A DNA stretch of 64,000 bases from Paenibacillus sp. KS-LC4 (GCF_036894955.1 NZ_CP145905.1:2560501-2624500); one strand, 5' to 3'; numbered from the stretch's first letter, positions 35,928 to 48,317 are shown. The notes: generated by a model not told the origin, from the sequence alone. Program-made: numbers and translations.

Positions 35928-37727
35928 TTGAGTAAGGGCTTCATTAACGGTTCCGATTTTACCGCCATGGCCGTGCTGGGCGCAGATTTGTTAAATCAAA
36001 ATGTCGATAAGGTAAATGCGTTGAATGTTTTCCCTGTGCCTGATGGCGATACGGGAACGAATATGAATTTGACGATTGCCTCAGGCATTCGTGAGCTGCG
36101 CAGCAAGCCGTCCGATCATTTAGGCAAAACGACGGAAGTGCTGTCTAAAGGACTTCTGATGGGGGCTAGAGGCAACTCAGGCGTTATTTTGTCACAGCTG
36201 TTTCGTGGTTTTTCGAAGGGACTTGCAAACGTTGAGCAAGCTGGCCCTCAGCAGATTGCAGCGGCGTTGCAGCACGGTGTAGATCTTGCTTATAAGGCTG
36301 TTGTGAAGCCGGTGGAAGGAACGATTTTGACGGTAGCCAAGGAAGCAGCGAAGCATGCGGTTGCTTATGCACGCCGTACGAATGATGTTACGGAGCTTAT
36401 GAAAGAGGTTTACGATAAAGCGAATGAAACACTTCAGCGTACACCGGATATGCTTCCTGTGCTTAAGCAGGTTGGCGTTGTAGATTCTGGCGGACAAGGG
36501 CTGGTGCTTATTTATGAAGGGTTTGTTCGTTATTTAGTTGAGGGTGAAGGTGCATATGAAAGCTATTCCCTATTATCTGAAGCAGCGCCGCCCGAAGAAG
36601 TAAGTGTTCCGACGGCACAGCCAGCTTCAGCTCCACGCAAGGCAACGAATTTTGCTGCACAATCCCATCTGGAGACAGCAGATATTGAGTTTTTCTATGA
36701 CATGGAGTTTTTTATTAATCGCAAGCCTGAGGGCAAAGCTGCTCCGTTTTTTGATGAATACGCTTTCAAGAGGGCGCTTGGCAAAGATGGGGACTCGATA
36801 CTCGTCATTGCTGAGGACGATATCATTAAAGTTCATGTGCATTCCCGCAGGCCGGGGGATGTGCTGAATTTGGCACTCCCTTACGGTGAGCTGACGAACC
36901 TGCATATTCTGAATATGCGTGATCAGCATCGTGAGCTTCTGGAGGAAGAAGCAGCGATTCCGTCCTACGCGGTGCTGCCTGATTATGCGCTGTCGGGAAG
37001 CATTTCCTCGCCAGAGCTGCTGGCGGGAACTTCGGGAGCGGCTGTACCGCCTGGACAAGTTCATGAGCTGGCGCCCTTTGGCATCATTGCTGTAGCTCTC
37101 GGCGAAGGCATTTCGAATATTTTTCTGGATAATGAAGTGGATATTGTGCTGTCCGGCGGGCAAACGATGAATCCGAGCACCGAAGATTTCGTTAAGGCTA
37201 TTGAATCGCTTGTGGCGGAGCATATTTACTTGCTGCCGAATAACGGCAATATTATTCTTGCTGCTGAGCAGGCTGCTGAGCTTAGTGAACGCAACGTTAC
37301 CGTTATTCCGACGAAGACGATTCCACAAGGGCTTGCGGCAGTGCTGGCTTTCAAAGAGGATGAGAGCGCTTCGCGCAATACGGATTGGATGAAAAATGCG
37401 GCGGAGCAGGTTGTATCCGGCCAAGTAACGCATGCGGTTCGCGACACGACAATTGATGGTGTAAGCATTCGCGAGGGCGATTTTATCGGTATTAAAGAGA
37501 AGGCCATCGTCGCAGCGCATGAGGATCTGGCAGAGACTTGCCGCCTCCTTATTACTGAGCTTATGAGCGGCGGCGGCGAGCTGATTACGATGCTTACTGG
37601 AGCAGAGGCGAAGGCGGAGGATACGGAAGCGCTGGAAGCATGGGTGGCAGAGGCTTATCCCGATGCGGAGCTGGAAATTCAAGAGGGCGGACAGCCGCTT
37701 TATCCTTATTTATTCGCTGTGGAGTAA
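35928..37727 (+). CDS. fakA: Fatty acid kinase catalytic subunit FakA (YloV)
   Basis: A 599-residue kinase with an N-terminal DhaL/DAK2 domain: NALNVFPVPDGDTGTNMNLT carries the Mg-ATP-binding aspartates, and GARGNSGVILSQLFRGF and VDSGGQGLVLIYEG follow. The central and C-terminal parts (FYDMEFFIN, LSGGQTMNPST, LPNNGNIILAAEQAAEL) are the FakA/DAK1_2 region. It phosphorylates fatty acids held by FakB/DegV proteins for phospholipid synthesis. Start is TTG 35928 with AAGGGG upstream. The next gene encodes a DegV protein, so kinase and lipid carrier are neighbours. Confidence 0.93.
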   Translation: MSKGFINGSDFTAMAVLGADLLNQNVDKVNALNVFPVPDGDTGTNMNLTIASGIRELRSKPSDHLGKTTEVLSKGLLMGARGNSGVILSQLFRGFSKGLANVEQAGPQQIAAALQHGVDLAYKAVVKPVEGTILTVAKEAAKHAVAYARRTNDVTELMKEVYDKANETLQRTPDMLPVLKQVGVVDSGGQGLVLIYEGFVRYLVEGEGAYESYSLLSEAAPPEEVSVPTAQPASAPRKATNFAAQSHLETADIEFFYDMEFFINRKPEGKAAPFFDEYAFKRALGKDGDSILVIAEDDIIKVHVHSRRPGDVLNLALPYGELTNLHILNMRDQHRELLEEEAAIPSYAVLPDYALSGSISSPELLAGTSGAAVPPGQVHELAPFGIIAVALGEGISNIFLDNEVDIVLSGGQTMNPSTEDFVKAIESLVAEHIYLLPNNGNIILAAEQAAELSERNVTVIPTKTIPQGLAAVLAFKEDESASRNTDWMKNAAEQVVSGQVTHAVRDTTIDGVSIREGDFIGIKEKAIVAAHEDLAETCRLLITELMSGGGELITMLTGAEAKAEDTEALEAWVAEAYPDAELEIQEGGQPLYPYLFAVE

Positions 37728-37783
37728 TGACAGGTCAATAATCATTCAACAGCTGTTGATTCGGTACGAAAGGGGGCGCGAAC

Positions 37784-38638
37784 ATGAGGAACATTCATAT
37801 TATAACCGACAGCACTTCGGATGTACCGGCCGAAAGATGTGCAGAGCTGGGCATTCAGGTTATACCGCTGAAGGTGCTGTTTGGTGAAGAAACCTATTTG
37901 GATGGCGTGACGATTGGGAAGGAGCAGTTTTATGAAAAGCTGATTGCCTCGCCTGTTCTTCCGACAACCTCGCAGCCGTCTCCAGCGGAGTTTCTTGAAG
38001 TATATGAACGGATTTTACAGGAGGATCCGGAAGCTATTATTATATCGATTCATTTGGCGTCCGTACTCAGTGGCACTTATCAGTCGGGTGTCATTGCGAA
38101 ATCTATGCTTGATGAGCAGGCGGATGTGACGGTCATTGATTCCAAGTCGGCTTCGTATGGCTTTGGGGTTCAGGTAGTGACAGCAGCCCGAATGGCGCGC
38201 GAGGGGGCCTCTAAAGAGGCGATTTTGGCAGAGGTGGCTCGCCTTCAAAAGGAGCTAAGCCTTTATTTCCTCGTTGGCTCGCTGGAGTTTCTCCAGAAGG
38301 GCGGCCGAATCGGCAAGGCGGCAGCGCTGTTCGGATCGATTTTGAACATTAAGCCGATACTTTCCCTTGATTCGGAAGGTACGGTTCAGTCTGTGGACAA
38401 GGTGCGCGGTATGAAAAAAGCGATGCTGCGCATGATGGAATTGCTCGACAAGGATTTTGGCAATGAACGCGTTGGGATAGCGATTGGCTGGACGCATGGC
38501 GAGGAGACGGCGCAGGAGCTTGCGGCGCTGCTCAAAAACAAGCCGAATGTCGCGTTTATTGAATTTATAACGATTGGTGCTACGATTGGCACTCATGTGG
38601 GGCCTAATACATCGGCTGTATTTATGTATAAAGTGTGA
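37784..38638 (+). CDS. DegV-family fatty acid-binding protein (FakB type)
   Basis: A 284-residue protein with DegV motifs IITDSTSDVPAE, LPTTSQPSPAEF, ISIHLASVLSGTYQS, DSKSASYGFG and GSLEFLQKGGRIGKAAA, ending with GTHVGPNT. These proteins bind a fatty acid and present its carboxylate to FakA. The adjacent fakA supports that role. GAAAGGGGG precedes the ATG. B. subtilis has sdaAB/AA at this place; here the DegV gene stands instead. Confidence 0.9.
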   Translation: MRNIHIITDSTSDVPAERCAELGIQVIPLKVLFGEETYLDGVTIGKEQFYEKLIASPVLPTTSQPSPAEFLEVYERILQEDPEAIIISIHLASVLSGTYQSGVIAKSMLDEQADVTVIDSKSASYGFGVQVVTAARMAREGASKEAILAEVARLQKELSLYFLVGSLEFLQKGGRIGKAAALFGSILNIKPILSLDSEGTVQSVDKVRGMKKAMLRMMELLDKDFGNERVGIAIGWTHGEETAQELAALLKNKPNVAFIEFITIGATIGTHVGPNTSAVFMYKV

Positions 38639-38650
38639 GGAATGATTAAG

Positions 38651-40702
<2,052 letters not shown>

Positions 40703-40773
40703 GAAATATCCGGGAACCTTTGGCATATAGTTAAACGTGAAAACGGTATGCCAACATGGAGGTGTCTGGAACA

Positions 40774-41061
40774 TTGAGCTACCAAAAGTACGGTATTCGC
40801 CCGCAACTGGTCGAACGTATTAAAGGCAAGCTGAAAAATCCGCTCATGAAGGATCGCGTGCGCTTGCTGCTCGCTAACGTAACTAAATTCGACCTGCAGG
40901 ATCGCGTCAAAGTCAGAAAGCTGGTGAAATCGACCGCCAGTATTTTGCAGGAGCCGCTAACGGATACGCAGGAGGAGCAGATCGTCGCTTTCGTTCTCGC
41001 CCAGAAGATTGACCCGAACAATACGTTTCACTTGCTCAAGCTTTGGGGCATGTTTCGCTGA
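40774..41061 (+). CDS. spoVIF: Stage VI sporulation protein F-like
   Basis: A 95-residue protein: it resembles SpoVIF (YjcC) in the pattern KFDLQDRVKVRKLVKSTASI, then EPLTDTQEEQIVAFVLAQKI, and in length, recalled rather than searched. SpoVIF is needed for coat assembly and activates GerE-dependent genes. The TTG at 40774 is chosen because GGAGGTG is 9 nt upstream; an ATG at 40756 would lie inside the ribosome site. Downstream of recG and followed by a terminator. Confidence 0.65.
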   Translation: MSYQKYGIRPQLVERIKGKLKNPLMKDRVRLLLANVTKFDLQDRVKVRKLVKSTASILQEPLTDTQEEQIVAFVLAQKIDPNNTFHLLKLWGMFR

Positions 41062-41083
41062 CCGTTTACGGTCAGCTTTTTTT
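41057..41083 (+). terminator. Terminator after spoVIF
   Basis: GCTGACCG (41057-41064), loop TTTA, CGGTCAGC (41069-41076), then seven T residues. It overlaps the end of the CDS. Confidence 0.92.
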
Positions 41084-41281
41084 ATGTATTATATTTCCCA
41101 TATTTCTGTTTTTTGAATAGGCTAGTTCTATCAGCGGCGAGCGGCTATAGGACATACGCCAATCACATTGCAATAGTAATCAGCAGCTCACATTTGGGAT
41201 AATTTAGAAGTTTGGATGATTATCGTTTGTTAGTCTGGATAATCACTAGATTGGCTCTTTAGCGTTTTGCGGTGACAGTCG

Positions 41282-41311
41282 TTGAGTTGAATTAGCCTTC
41301 GCCCCTAGAAT
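41282..41311 (+). promoter_or_regulatory. Candidate promoter of the pectinase gene
   Basis: TTGAGT (41282-41287) and TAGAAT (41306-41311) are separated by 18 nt, about 40 nt upstream of the start codon. No cre-like or other operator is obvious nearby. Confidence 0.45.
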
Positions 41312-41351
41312 GGAATCATGTACATAAATTGCAAGAGAAAGGGGCTATCAG

Positions 41352-44300
41352 ATGGTTAATAGATTGTGGAACGTATGCAGGAAATGGACAGCGCTGACAC
41401 TTGCGGGTGTTATGCTGCTCGCAGCTGTACCGTTTTCGGCGGCGGCTATTGATAGGAAGGAATGGGAGGAAGCAGTCTCTCTTGGAGCGTTGTCGGAGCC
41501 ACAGAGTTCCAGCGTCAGCGAAGAGGGAGAGATTAAGAGCTGGGCGCAAAAGGATTTCTCGTTGCAGATTGGCAATGTCATTGTAAAGGTTACGGGTGCG
41601 CTTTCGGCCGAATCCGCTTCATCTCTTACCATTCCAACGGGCCTCGTTCATTACGCCAAAAGTGAAAGCGCTTCAATAAGTCTGGATCTGAGCGGCAACG
41701 AGCTAGATGACTCAGACGTGACCAATCTGAGTACAGCTGTTGTATCCAAGCTTGCCATCGTGCCGGGCACGAACGAGCTTGTTGCCACATTTGTAGATCA
41801 GACCACTTATCCGGCTGAATACCGTGTCCATGTGGAGGATCAGAGCGTGCTTGAAACACCGTCTAGCTCGAGCGACTACCTGGTTGGTAGCGACTATGCC
41901 AGAGCGCTGGGCAGCCCGCCTGATGTGAAAGTGCAGCCGGACATGCCCGCTGAAATCGACCCGGACAATACGTTGACGGTTGTGCCTCAAGGACAGCGGC
42001 TTATTGTCGGGCATACGAACGGCAATGCGAATATCGGCTCCTTGAGCGGCATCAGCTATTACGTCTTCGACGCTAGAGAGGATGCAGCTACAATTGAAGC
42101 GGATATTCAGATTAAGTCAGTCGGCAATTCAAGCAATAAAGGCGTATTCTTCGGTATGTTCGATAGCGGGAATAGCATCTCGCGAATCGCAACGATTGGA
42201 GTGAGGGGAAACAAAACCCTCCGTAATGTGTACAGCAAGAGCGGAAGCCCTAATACACCAAGCGCGGGAAGCATGGACCTTGCTTATCAAATTGGCGATA
42301 CGATTCGCATGGTCAATCAGAAGCGGGCTGGCGGCTGGTATTCGGAGGCTACTCTTAACAAGCAAACATACAGCGCTTTAATTGAGTATAGGAATATTGC
42401 GCTGGATGGCGGAGCAGCAGCAAATCTGAAATACGGCTTCGCCTTCTCCAATGTCGAGGTGGTTATTCGAAATCTTATGTTTAAGGATGAGCAAGGGAAT
42501 GTGCTGTATGACCAGAACGATGCTTATGCAGCCATCGGTGAAGCACCGACGGCAACGGGGATTGCACAGCCCGTGCTGTCTGAGGATAGAACAAAAATTT
42601 CCTTATCCTGGAATGGCGATACGCCAAGTGCGGATGATGATGCAGCCTACGTCGTCGAAATGTCAACCGACGGCGGAGCAACCTATAAGATGATTGCTGA
42701 CCAGTTGAAGGACAAGTTCTACACAGCAGTTGTAGAGGGTAGCGGGCACTATCAGTTCAAAGTGTACGGCATAGCAGGCGCTATCCGAACAGAACCGGTC
42801 ATATCCGCTACAATTGCCATAGTCGAGCCGCTGGAGGCTCCCGTTGCTGCAATCGAGAGCGGAGATGGAAAGCTTATGCTTCATTGGAACACCGTGCATG
42901 AGGCCACCACATACGCCATCTACCGCAGATCGTCCGATCAGAGCGAATATGTTTTGCTGGCTAAGGATTTAATGGAAACCATCTATACAGATACAGATGT
43001 CGTTAATGAAACACCCTATTATTACTACGTTGTGGCGAGCTCGGCGAGCAATTCCAGCAATGGTTCGGTACCGGTATTATCCGTACCTTCTGCCGGACAT
43101 AAGGGGGAATATGTGTATGAAGACGCAGCAGCTGAACTATTCATCACGAAAAAATCGTACGACACCGTATTTGCAAACAAAGCAACGCTAGAGGGTGTCG
43201 TCGACCGCAGCGGAACACTGCGGCTGCTTGTCAATGGCGCCGAGCAGGAGCAGGTTCATCTGAAACCGCAGGAAGCGTTCGGCTTTCGCGCTCTGCTGAA
43301 TGAGGGACGTAACGATGTTTCCCTTCTCTTCACGGATCAGAGCGGGAATACGACCAGATCGTCCTTCAACTTTGTGTATTTGACTCATTACGATGCGATT
43401 GTCGATGCCGCCCATCAGGGCCCGCAAGGTGCGCTGTCGGGGAGCCAGCCTGGTGTCAAGCTCTACAGCACGGTGCAAGCAGCCGTTGATGCTGTGCCTG
43501 CCGGTAATACGGAACGCATCGTCATTCTAATTAAGGAAGGCAGCTACGACGAGCACCTTAGAATTGCTGCGCCGAACATCAGCCTGATCGGCGAGGATCG
43601 GGATCAGGTCAATATCAACTTTTATGATTCCGTTCTGTCGCCGGAAGGTGGCAGCACGGCAGAGCGAAATGCGGTATATGTACTGGAAAGCGCTGCGAAC
43701 TTCTCCGCAGAAAATTTGACCTTTGAGAATACGTACCCCTACTTGGGAGATGGCTCCAAGTCCAACGAATCAGCCGATGCGCTGCGGGTAGATGCGGATC
43801 AGAGCACCTTTGTCCATGTGAAGCTGCTCGGCTATCAGGATACGCTATATGCCAGCAAAAATCGTCAATATTATTACAAGAGCTACATTCTTGGCAATGT
43901 AGACTTTATTTATGGAGATGCGCAGGCGTTGTTCAATGATTCGGATATTGTGTTCCGTTACCATGCCGCGAAGAACAGCGGCTACGTAACCGCTCCTAGA
44001 ACGGCTGCTGACAAGTCCTACGGTTATATTTTCAACAATAGCCGGATCATGGCTGAGGAAGGAGCGTCCGGCACGAAATATTTGCTCGCGCGGCCTTGGG
44101 GACCGGATGGAGCCGCGACGTTCATTAATATGTATATGAGCGGGATCGTGAACAAGCAAGCACCCTATACCGATATGAGCGGCAACTTGGCGGTGAAGGC
44201 CCGCTTTAATGAATACTACACCTATGGGGATGGCTTCGCGATTCATAGCGGACGGCCACAAATTTCAAAGACTCAGGCAGAAAATATGCTCACGCCATCC

Positions 44301-46691
44301 TTTCTTGGGTGGAACCCTTATGAGACCGTTACTGCAAGAGCACAAGGCGACTACATTGGGAATATGACAACCGTTACAGAGGAGAAGTTCACCGAATCTA
44401 CCTATGTGTTTGACAAAGCTAATCCTAACTCCACCAACGACACCGGACTTGGCCGCTATGCTCTGGAGGGCTATGCGGCGTCAAGACAGGTAACGGGCGG
44501 CGGATTGCTGCTGGAGACATCAGAGAACTATCATAAGGCTGCAACAGCCGAGCAATTGCTAAGTGCGCTTGCCAAAGCGAAGAACACAGGCAAGGCAACC
44601 GTTATTGAACTGCTCGGTGATATTGCGCTTGGCTCCGAGGAAATCGGGGATGAGATTGCGAAATACGGCCGACTTATTCAGCCGGCCCAGCATCAGCCGC
44701 TGATGCATCCTACACTGATAAAGTCTGGAATTTCTACGCTCCGGCTTGAGGGCATGAGCGGTCTCACGATTTTTTCTCAGAACGGAGCAAAGCTGACACA
44801 CGTAAAGATAGAAATCAACGGCTCAAGCAATATCATTATTCGGAATCTCGTGTTCGACGAGCTGTGGGAGTGGGACGAACAGACGGGCGGCGATTATGAC
44901 CGCAATGATTGGGATTACATTACCATTCAGGAGGGCAGTACAGGCATCTGGATTGATCACAGCACCTTCTATAAAGCATATGACGGCATTGTTGACATAA
45001 AAAAAGCCGTAGACACCGACACATCCGATGTGACGATTTCGTGGAGCCGGTTTCTACCCGAAAGCGAAGGCTCGTTCTTTAATGATATGATGGCACTGCT
45101 GGAGGCGAGTCCAGAGCAATATCCTTATTATAACAAGCTGCTGACCGAGTACGACATGACCAAGGCGCAAGCGCGGTCTTTTGCAGCGGCACAGAAGAAA
45201 ACTCACCTAATCGGCGCCTCAGATACAGAAGCCAATCAGAGGAATTTAAGAATTACGCTGGCCAACAACTATTATTTGAACTCCATGGATCGGATGCCGC
45301 GGCTCCGTGCAGGCTCCGGTCATGTATACAACACAATTATGGATGCTTCCGCGCTGCTGACGCTTCGACAGTCACTTACGAACGAACTAGCACAACCAAA
45401 GGTCGTCAGCAATGGTGCAATCTCGACTGTAGGCGCTTCTGTTCTCATTGAGAATTCCGATATTCGCGGCATTGTCAAAGCGCTGCTAAGCGGCAACGGC
45501 TCGAGCCCCGCCGGTCATATAGGCGCTCTCAACACGCTATATACCATGAATGGGGTTCCAGCAAGCTTGACGATAACCGATGAGTCCCAGGCTGGACTTA
45601 CGCTGGATGCGACTGCATTCAAGAGTAAGCTTCCTTATCGCTATCAGCTGTATGACGCAGGAAAACTGAACGGACTGGTGCTCCCGTATGCAGGCGCTGG
45701 CAGGCTGAAGATGCTGCCGTTGCAATGGGCGAAAACCTCCTACAATGATTCCTCTGATCCTACCCAGCCGACTGCGCCATCTGGCGGCGGCCAAAACGGG
45801 AACAACCCAGGAAGCGGCAGCGGTGGTACATCCGGCGGCACGAGCACTAGTGCGAGCAGCAGCGGCGTGCAAGCGTCCATCGCTCAAATTAAAGCCTCTT
45901 TCGAGAAGCTGAGTGACGAAGAACAGCAGAAGGTAGTCACCTCTGTAGAGGAGTTTCTGCCGTATACCTGGTCCTCCGAGCAAGGCTTGACGGTTGCGCT
46001 GCTTGCCTTGTTAACGAATCAGGTGTTCACGAACGAGGAGCTGGCCGTCATTGCCGCGAATCCAGTGGAAGCGCTGAAGGCGCTAGGCATCCAAATTGAA
46101 GGCCGTTATCGCGTGCTCGAGCTCCCAACCGCATCGAGCGCCAGCTTTAAAGACGTTAATGATCGACATTGGGCGCTCGACTCCATCCGTGAGGCGACTA
46201 GGCTTGGCTTGGCAAGCGGCATGCCAAATGGCACGTTTGCTCCGAATCAGTCGCTCCGAACAGCGGATGCTTTCACCTTCCTGGACCGCGTGCTTATGAG
46301 AAGCGGTCTGGTCGCTAGCTCGCTGCCAAGAAGTACGGTTGAGCGGTACGTAACCGACAAATCGCACTGGTCCTTCTACGCTAAGGCCTCAATCGGCGCA
46401 AAGCTCAGCGAGCAGACGCTGAGGGCTGTCAGCAGTCTGGGGGAGGAGCCGATCACCAGAGAGCTGCTTGCGCAGGTGCTCTACGAAGCGACCGGAGGCC
46501 GTCTTGATCCTGTCAGAGATGCGCAGACATTTGCCGACATTGCTAGCTCGCCATATCGGGAGGGCATTGAATATTCCGTGAGGGCGGGACTGCTTAACGG
46601 CGTCTCTGCATCGACAATGGAGCCTGACCGGGCGCTGACAAGGGCTGAGATGATTGCGATTATAGTCAGACTAAGCGAGCGGCTGTCATAA
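41352..46691 (+). CDS. S-layer-anchored pectin methylesterase plus pectate lyase
   Basis: A 1779-residue exported multi-domain enzyme. Order: signal peptide (about 1-32); beta-rich regions including a jelly-roll-like part (about 200-400) and two Fn3-like domains (about 400-600); a CE8 pectin methylesterase (about 680-1010) with LLGYQDTLYAS, NVDFIYGDAQALF and LLARPWGPDG; a PL1 pectate lyase (about 1070-1450) with GSSNIIIRNLVFDE, GSTGIWIDHSTFY, VTISWSRF and the RMPRLRAGSGHVYN arginine motif; a Gly/Ser linker (about 1470-1510); and three SLH repeats (about 1590-1775). The esterase would demethylate pectin and the lyase cleave the product at the cell surface. GAAAGGGG precedes the ATG. It stands alone between terminators. 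Confidence 0.9.
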   Translation: MVNRLWNVCRKWTALTLAGVMLLAAVPFSAAAIDRKEWEEAVSLGALSEPQSSSVSEEGEIKSWAQKDFSLQIGNVIVKVTGALSAESASSLTIPTGLVHYAKSESASISLDLSGNELDDSDVTNLSTAVVSKLAIVPGTNELVATFVDQTTYPAEYRVHVEDQSVLETPSSSSDYLVGSDYARALGSPPDVKVQPDMPAEIDPDNTLTVVPQGQRLIVGHTNGNANIGSLSGISYYVFDAREDAATIEADIQIKSVGNSSNKGVFFGMFDSGNSISRIATIGVRGNKTLRNVYSKSGSPNTPSAGSMDLAYQIGDTIRMVNQKRAGGWYSEATLNKQTYSALIEYRNIALDGGAAANLKYGFAFSNVEVVIRNLMFKDEQGNVLYDQNDAYAAIGEAPTATGIAQPVLSEDRTKISLSWNGDTPSADDDAAYVVEMSTDGGATYKMIADQLKDKFYTAVVEGSGHYQFKVYGIAGAIRTEPVISATIAIVEPLEAPVAAIESGDGKLMLHWNTVHEATTYAIYRRSSDQSEYVLLAKDLMETIYTDTDVVNETPYYYYVVASSASNSSNGSVPVLSVPSAGHKGEYVYEDAAAELFITKKSYDTVFANKATLEGVVDRSGTLRLLVNGAEQEQVHLKPQEAFGFRALLNEGRNDVSLLFTDQSGNTTRSSFNFVYLTHYDAIVDAAHQGPQGALSGSQPGVKLYSTVQAAVDAVPAGNTERIVILIKEGSYDEHLRIAAPNISLIGEDRDQVNINFYDSVLSPEGGSTAERNAVYVLESAANFSAENLTFENTYPYLGDGSKSNESADALRVDADQSTFVHVKLLGYQDTLYASKNRQYYYKSYILGNVDFIYGDAQALFNDSDIVFRYHAAKNSGYVTAPRTAADKSYGYIFNNSRIMAEEGASGTKYLLARPWGPDGAATFINMYMSGIVNKQAPYTDMSGNLAVKARFNEYYTYGDGFAIHSGRPQISKTQAENMLTPSFLGWNPYETVTARAQGDYIGNMTTVTEEKFTESTYVFDKANPNSTNDTGLGRYALEGYAASRQVTGGGLLLETSENYHKAATAEQLLSALAKAKNTGKATVIELLGDIALGSEEIGDEIAKYGRLIQPAQHQPLMHPTLIKSGISTLRLEGMSGLTIFSQNGAKLTHVKIEINGSSNIIIRNLVFDELWEWDEQTGGDYDRNDWDYITIQEGSTGIWIDHSTFYKAYDGIVDIKKAVDTDTSDVTISWSRFLPESEGSFFNDMMALLEASPEQYPYYNKLLTEYDMTKAQARSFAAAQKKTHLIGASDTEANQRNLRITLANNYYLNSMDRMPRLRAGSGHVYNTIMDASALLTLRQSLTNELAQPKVVSNGAISTVGASVLIENSDIRGIVKALLSGNGSSPAGHIGALNTLYTMNGVPASLTITDESQAGLTLDATAFKSKLPYRYQLYDAGKLNGLVLPYAGAGRLKMLPLQWAKTSYNDSSDPTQPTAPSGGGQNGNNPGSGSGGTSGGTSTSASSSGVQASIAQIKASFEKLSDEEQQKVVTSVEEFLPYTWSSEQGLTVALLALLTNQVFTNEELAVIAANPVEALKALGIQIEGRYRVLELPTASSASFKDVNDRHWALDSIREATRLGLASGMPNGTFAPNQSLRTADAFTFLDRVLMRSGLVASSLPRSTVERYVTDKSHWSFYAKASIGAKLSEQTLRAVSSLGEEPITRELLAQVLYEATGGRLDPVRDAQTFADIASSPYREGIEYSVRAGLLNGVSASTMEPDRALTRAEMIAIIVRLSERLS

Positions 46692-46752
46692 CCCTTAAGT
46701 AGGGATATACCCTTCACGTTAATTTCAAAGGTACAGCCACTCAATAAAATGT

Positions 46753-46803
46753 ACCCTATAAGATGGACACTTTTAAAAAGGTCATCTTGTAGGGTCTTTT
46801 TTT
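46753..46803 (+). terminator. Terminator after the pectinase gene
   Basis: ACCCTATAAGATG (46753-46765) pairs with CATCTTGTAGGGT (46783-46795) apart from one G-U, followed by CTTTTTTT. Confidence 0.88.
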
Positions 46804-46982
46804 GTGCAAAATCAAAATACACATAATGATCGGGTAAAAATAATACAATGCTTACCAGCCGACACGGCTGCATCGGTGGAGTCGCTCGCGGATACTGCTG
46901 TTCTTTTCCGGAAATACTTTCTTTTTAGCATAATTGCAGCTCTTGGAATAGGAAGTTAGTGGTTAAGGATGGAGGAGTGCTC

Positions 46983-48311
46983 ATGGGAGGTGCAGAAGGA
47001 AAGCTTGGGAGCAGGTTTAGAGCGTGGCTTCTGCGCTGCATCCAGCTGCCAGCAGATGCTTGGCAGTATGCGGTTGGCAAGTGGCATAGCTTTGGCGAGT
47101 CGCAAAAAATGGCTGCAAAAGCGCGCCCGCTTATTATGCAGCCTGCAATCGTCTCTAAACTTGCAGCCTCATGGACGCAGCTGGAACTGGAGCTTGAGCA
47201 GAAGCAGGAGGGTGGCAGCTCCAATGCTAATGCAAATGGCCATTTTGACGACACCGAGAGCGCTGCTGCGGCTGCGGACGCAGCCGATCATATGCTGCTT
47301 GCCGCGATTCGGGCAGATGCTGTTCGTCTGAACCGCAACAATGTGACGAGAACGGAAGCATATTTGGCGATGTATAAACGTTGCCCGGAGTTGCACTGGG
47401 CGCTGCTTGCCCATTTGGTTTCACGCAATGGCGGTTGGAATATGACCGATTTGCAGGGGGAGTGGCTGCCGTACTTACTTGGCCGATCAGCGCGTGAGGC
47501 TGTATTCCGCTTTTTGGAGCGGGCGAATGCGCTCATCTTTCAGGACGCTTATCCGCAGCTGCTGCTGTACGAGGCAAGCTGCAAAGCGGGGCGTCCGTTG
47601 TTTCATTTGCTGCCGCAGCTAGGTGTGTCCCGCTTTATGGTCCCGGTTTGGCAAATGTTTTGGGAGAGCGGCGACTCTGCCGTTTTGACGGTTGCCCTTA
47701 TTGTAAATGAGCAAAATTACATTGAAAAGCGAATTGTGCAGCATCCTTTTTTCCGCAAGGAGGTGCTGGATACATTTTTTTTCGGCTTGCAGTCATTATT
47801 GCAGCTTAATGCGGTTCTGTTTTGCTATCGGCCCGGTGGTGAGGAGATGAAGCTTGCGGGGCTAATTTTGGAAAGCTTCGACAATCTGAAGGAACGAATC
47901 GAGTTTGGCAAACGGCTGTATACGCTGCTTTTTGCTGTGCCGGAGGTGCATAGCGGCGCCTTTGCTTTCGCGCAGGCTACCCGTCACACGGGTTCACGTG
48001 CGGATTATGCCTCTCATTTGTTTGCGGCAATCAGGCGTGACCCGCCAAAGAGGCCTTACAAGGAGCGGCTAGCGGGGAGACGGCTTGCACCTGATGCAGC
48101 GCCTTTATTCAGCCCGGAGCTAAGCAGCGTCTGGCCCGATCGGGCGGTTGAGGCGCCGGAGCCTGGCGATTGGTTCCGGCAGGCAGCACAGGTGCTTCCC
48201 TATTTTCAAAAGCTGCCGCTGCCGCATTCTTTTGAAATGACCAATGAATACAGCCTGCTGCTGAACAAAATTGAACTAGCTGTGCTGGCTTCTCAGCAGT
48301 GGAAGCCTTAG
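46983..48311 (+). CDS. DUF2515 (YppC-like) protein
   Basis: A 442-residue protein resembling the DUF2515/YppC family, with an RNRNNVTRTEAYLAMYKR-like segment (LNRNNVTRTEAYLAMYKR), HLVSRNGGWNMTDLQGEWL, FLERANALIFQDAYPQLLLYEA and FWESGDS. Predicted soluble and helical; function unknown. The ATG at 46983 is preferred because GGAGGAG is 6 nt upstream; GTG 46959 is in frame. A Ser/Asn/Ala-rich variable insert lies near residue 80-105. Confidence 0.8.
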   Translation: MGGAEGKLGSRFRAWLLRCIQLPADAWQYAVGKWHSFGESQKMAAKARPLIMQPAIVSKLAASWTQLELELEQKQEGGSSNANANGHFDDTESAAAAADAADHMLLAAIRADAVRLNRNNVTRTEAYLAMYKRCPELHWALLAHLVSRNGGWNMTDLQGEWLPYLLGRSAREAVFRFLERANALIFQDAYPQLLLYEASCKAGRPLFHLLPQLGVSRFMVPVWQMFWESGDSAVLTVALIVNEQNYIEKRIVQHPFFRKEVLDTFFFGLQSLLQLNAVLFCYRPGGEEMKLAGLILESFDNLKERIEFGKRLYTLLFAVPEVHSGAFAFAQATRHTGSRADYASHLFAAIRRDPPKRPYKERLAGRRLAPDAAPLFSPELSSVWPDRAVEAPEPGDWFRQAAQVLPYFQKLPLPHSFEMTNEYSLLLNKIELAVLASQQWKP

Positions 48312-48317
48312 CGGGGC

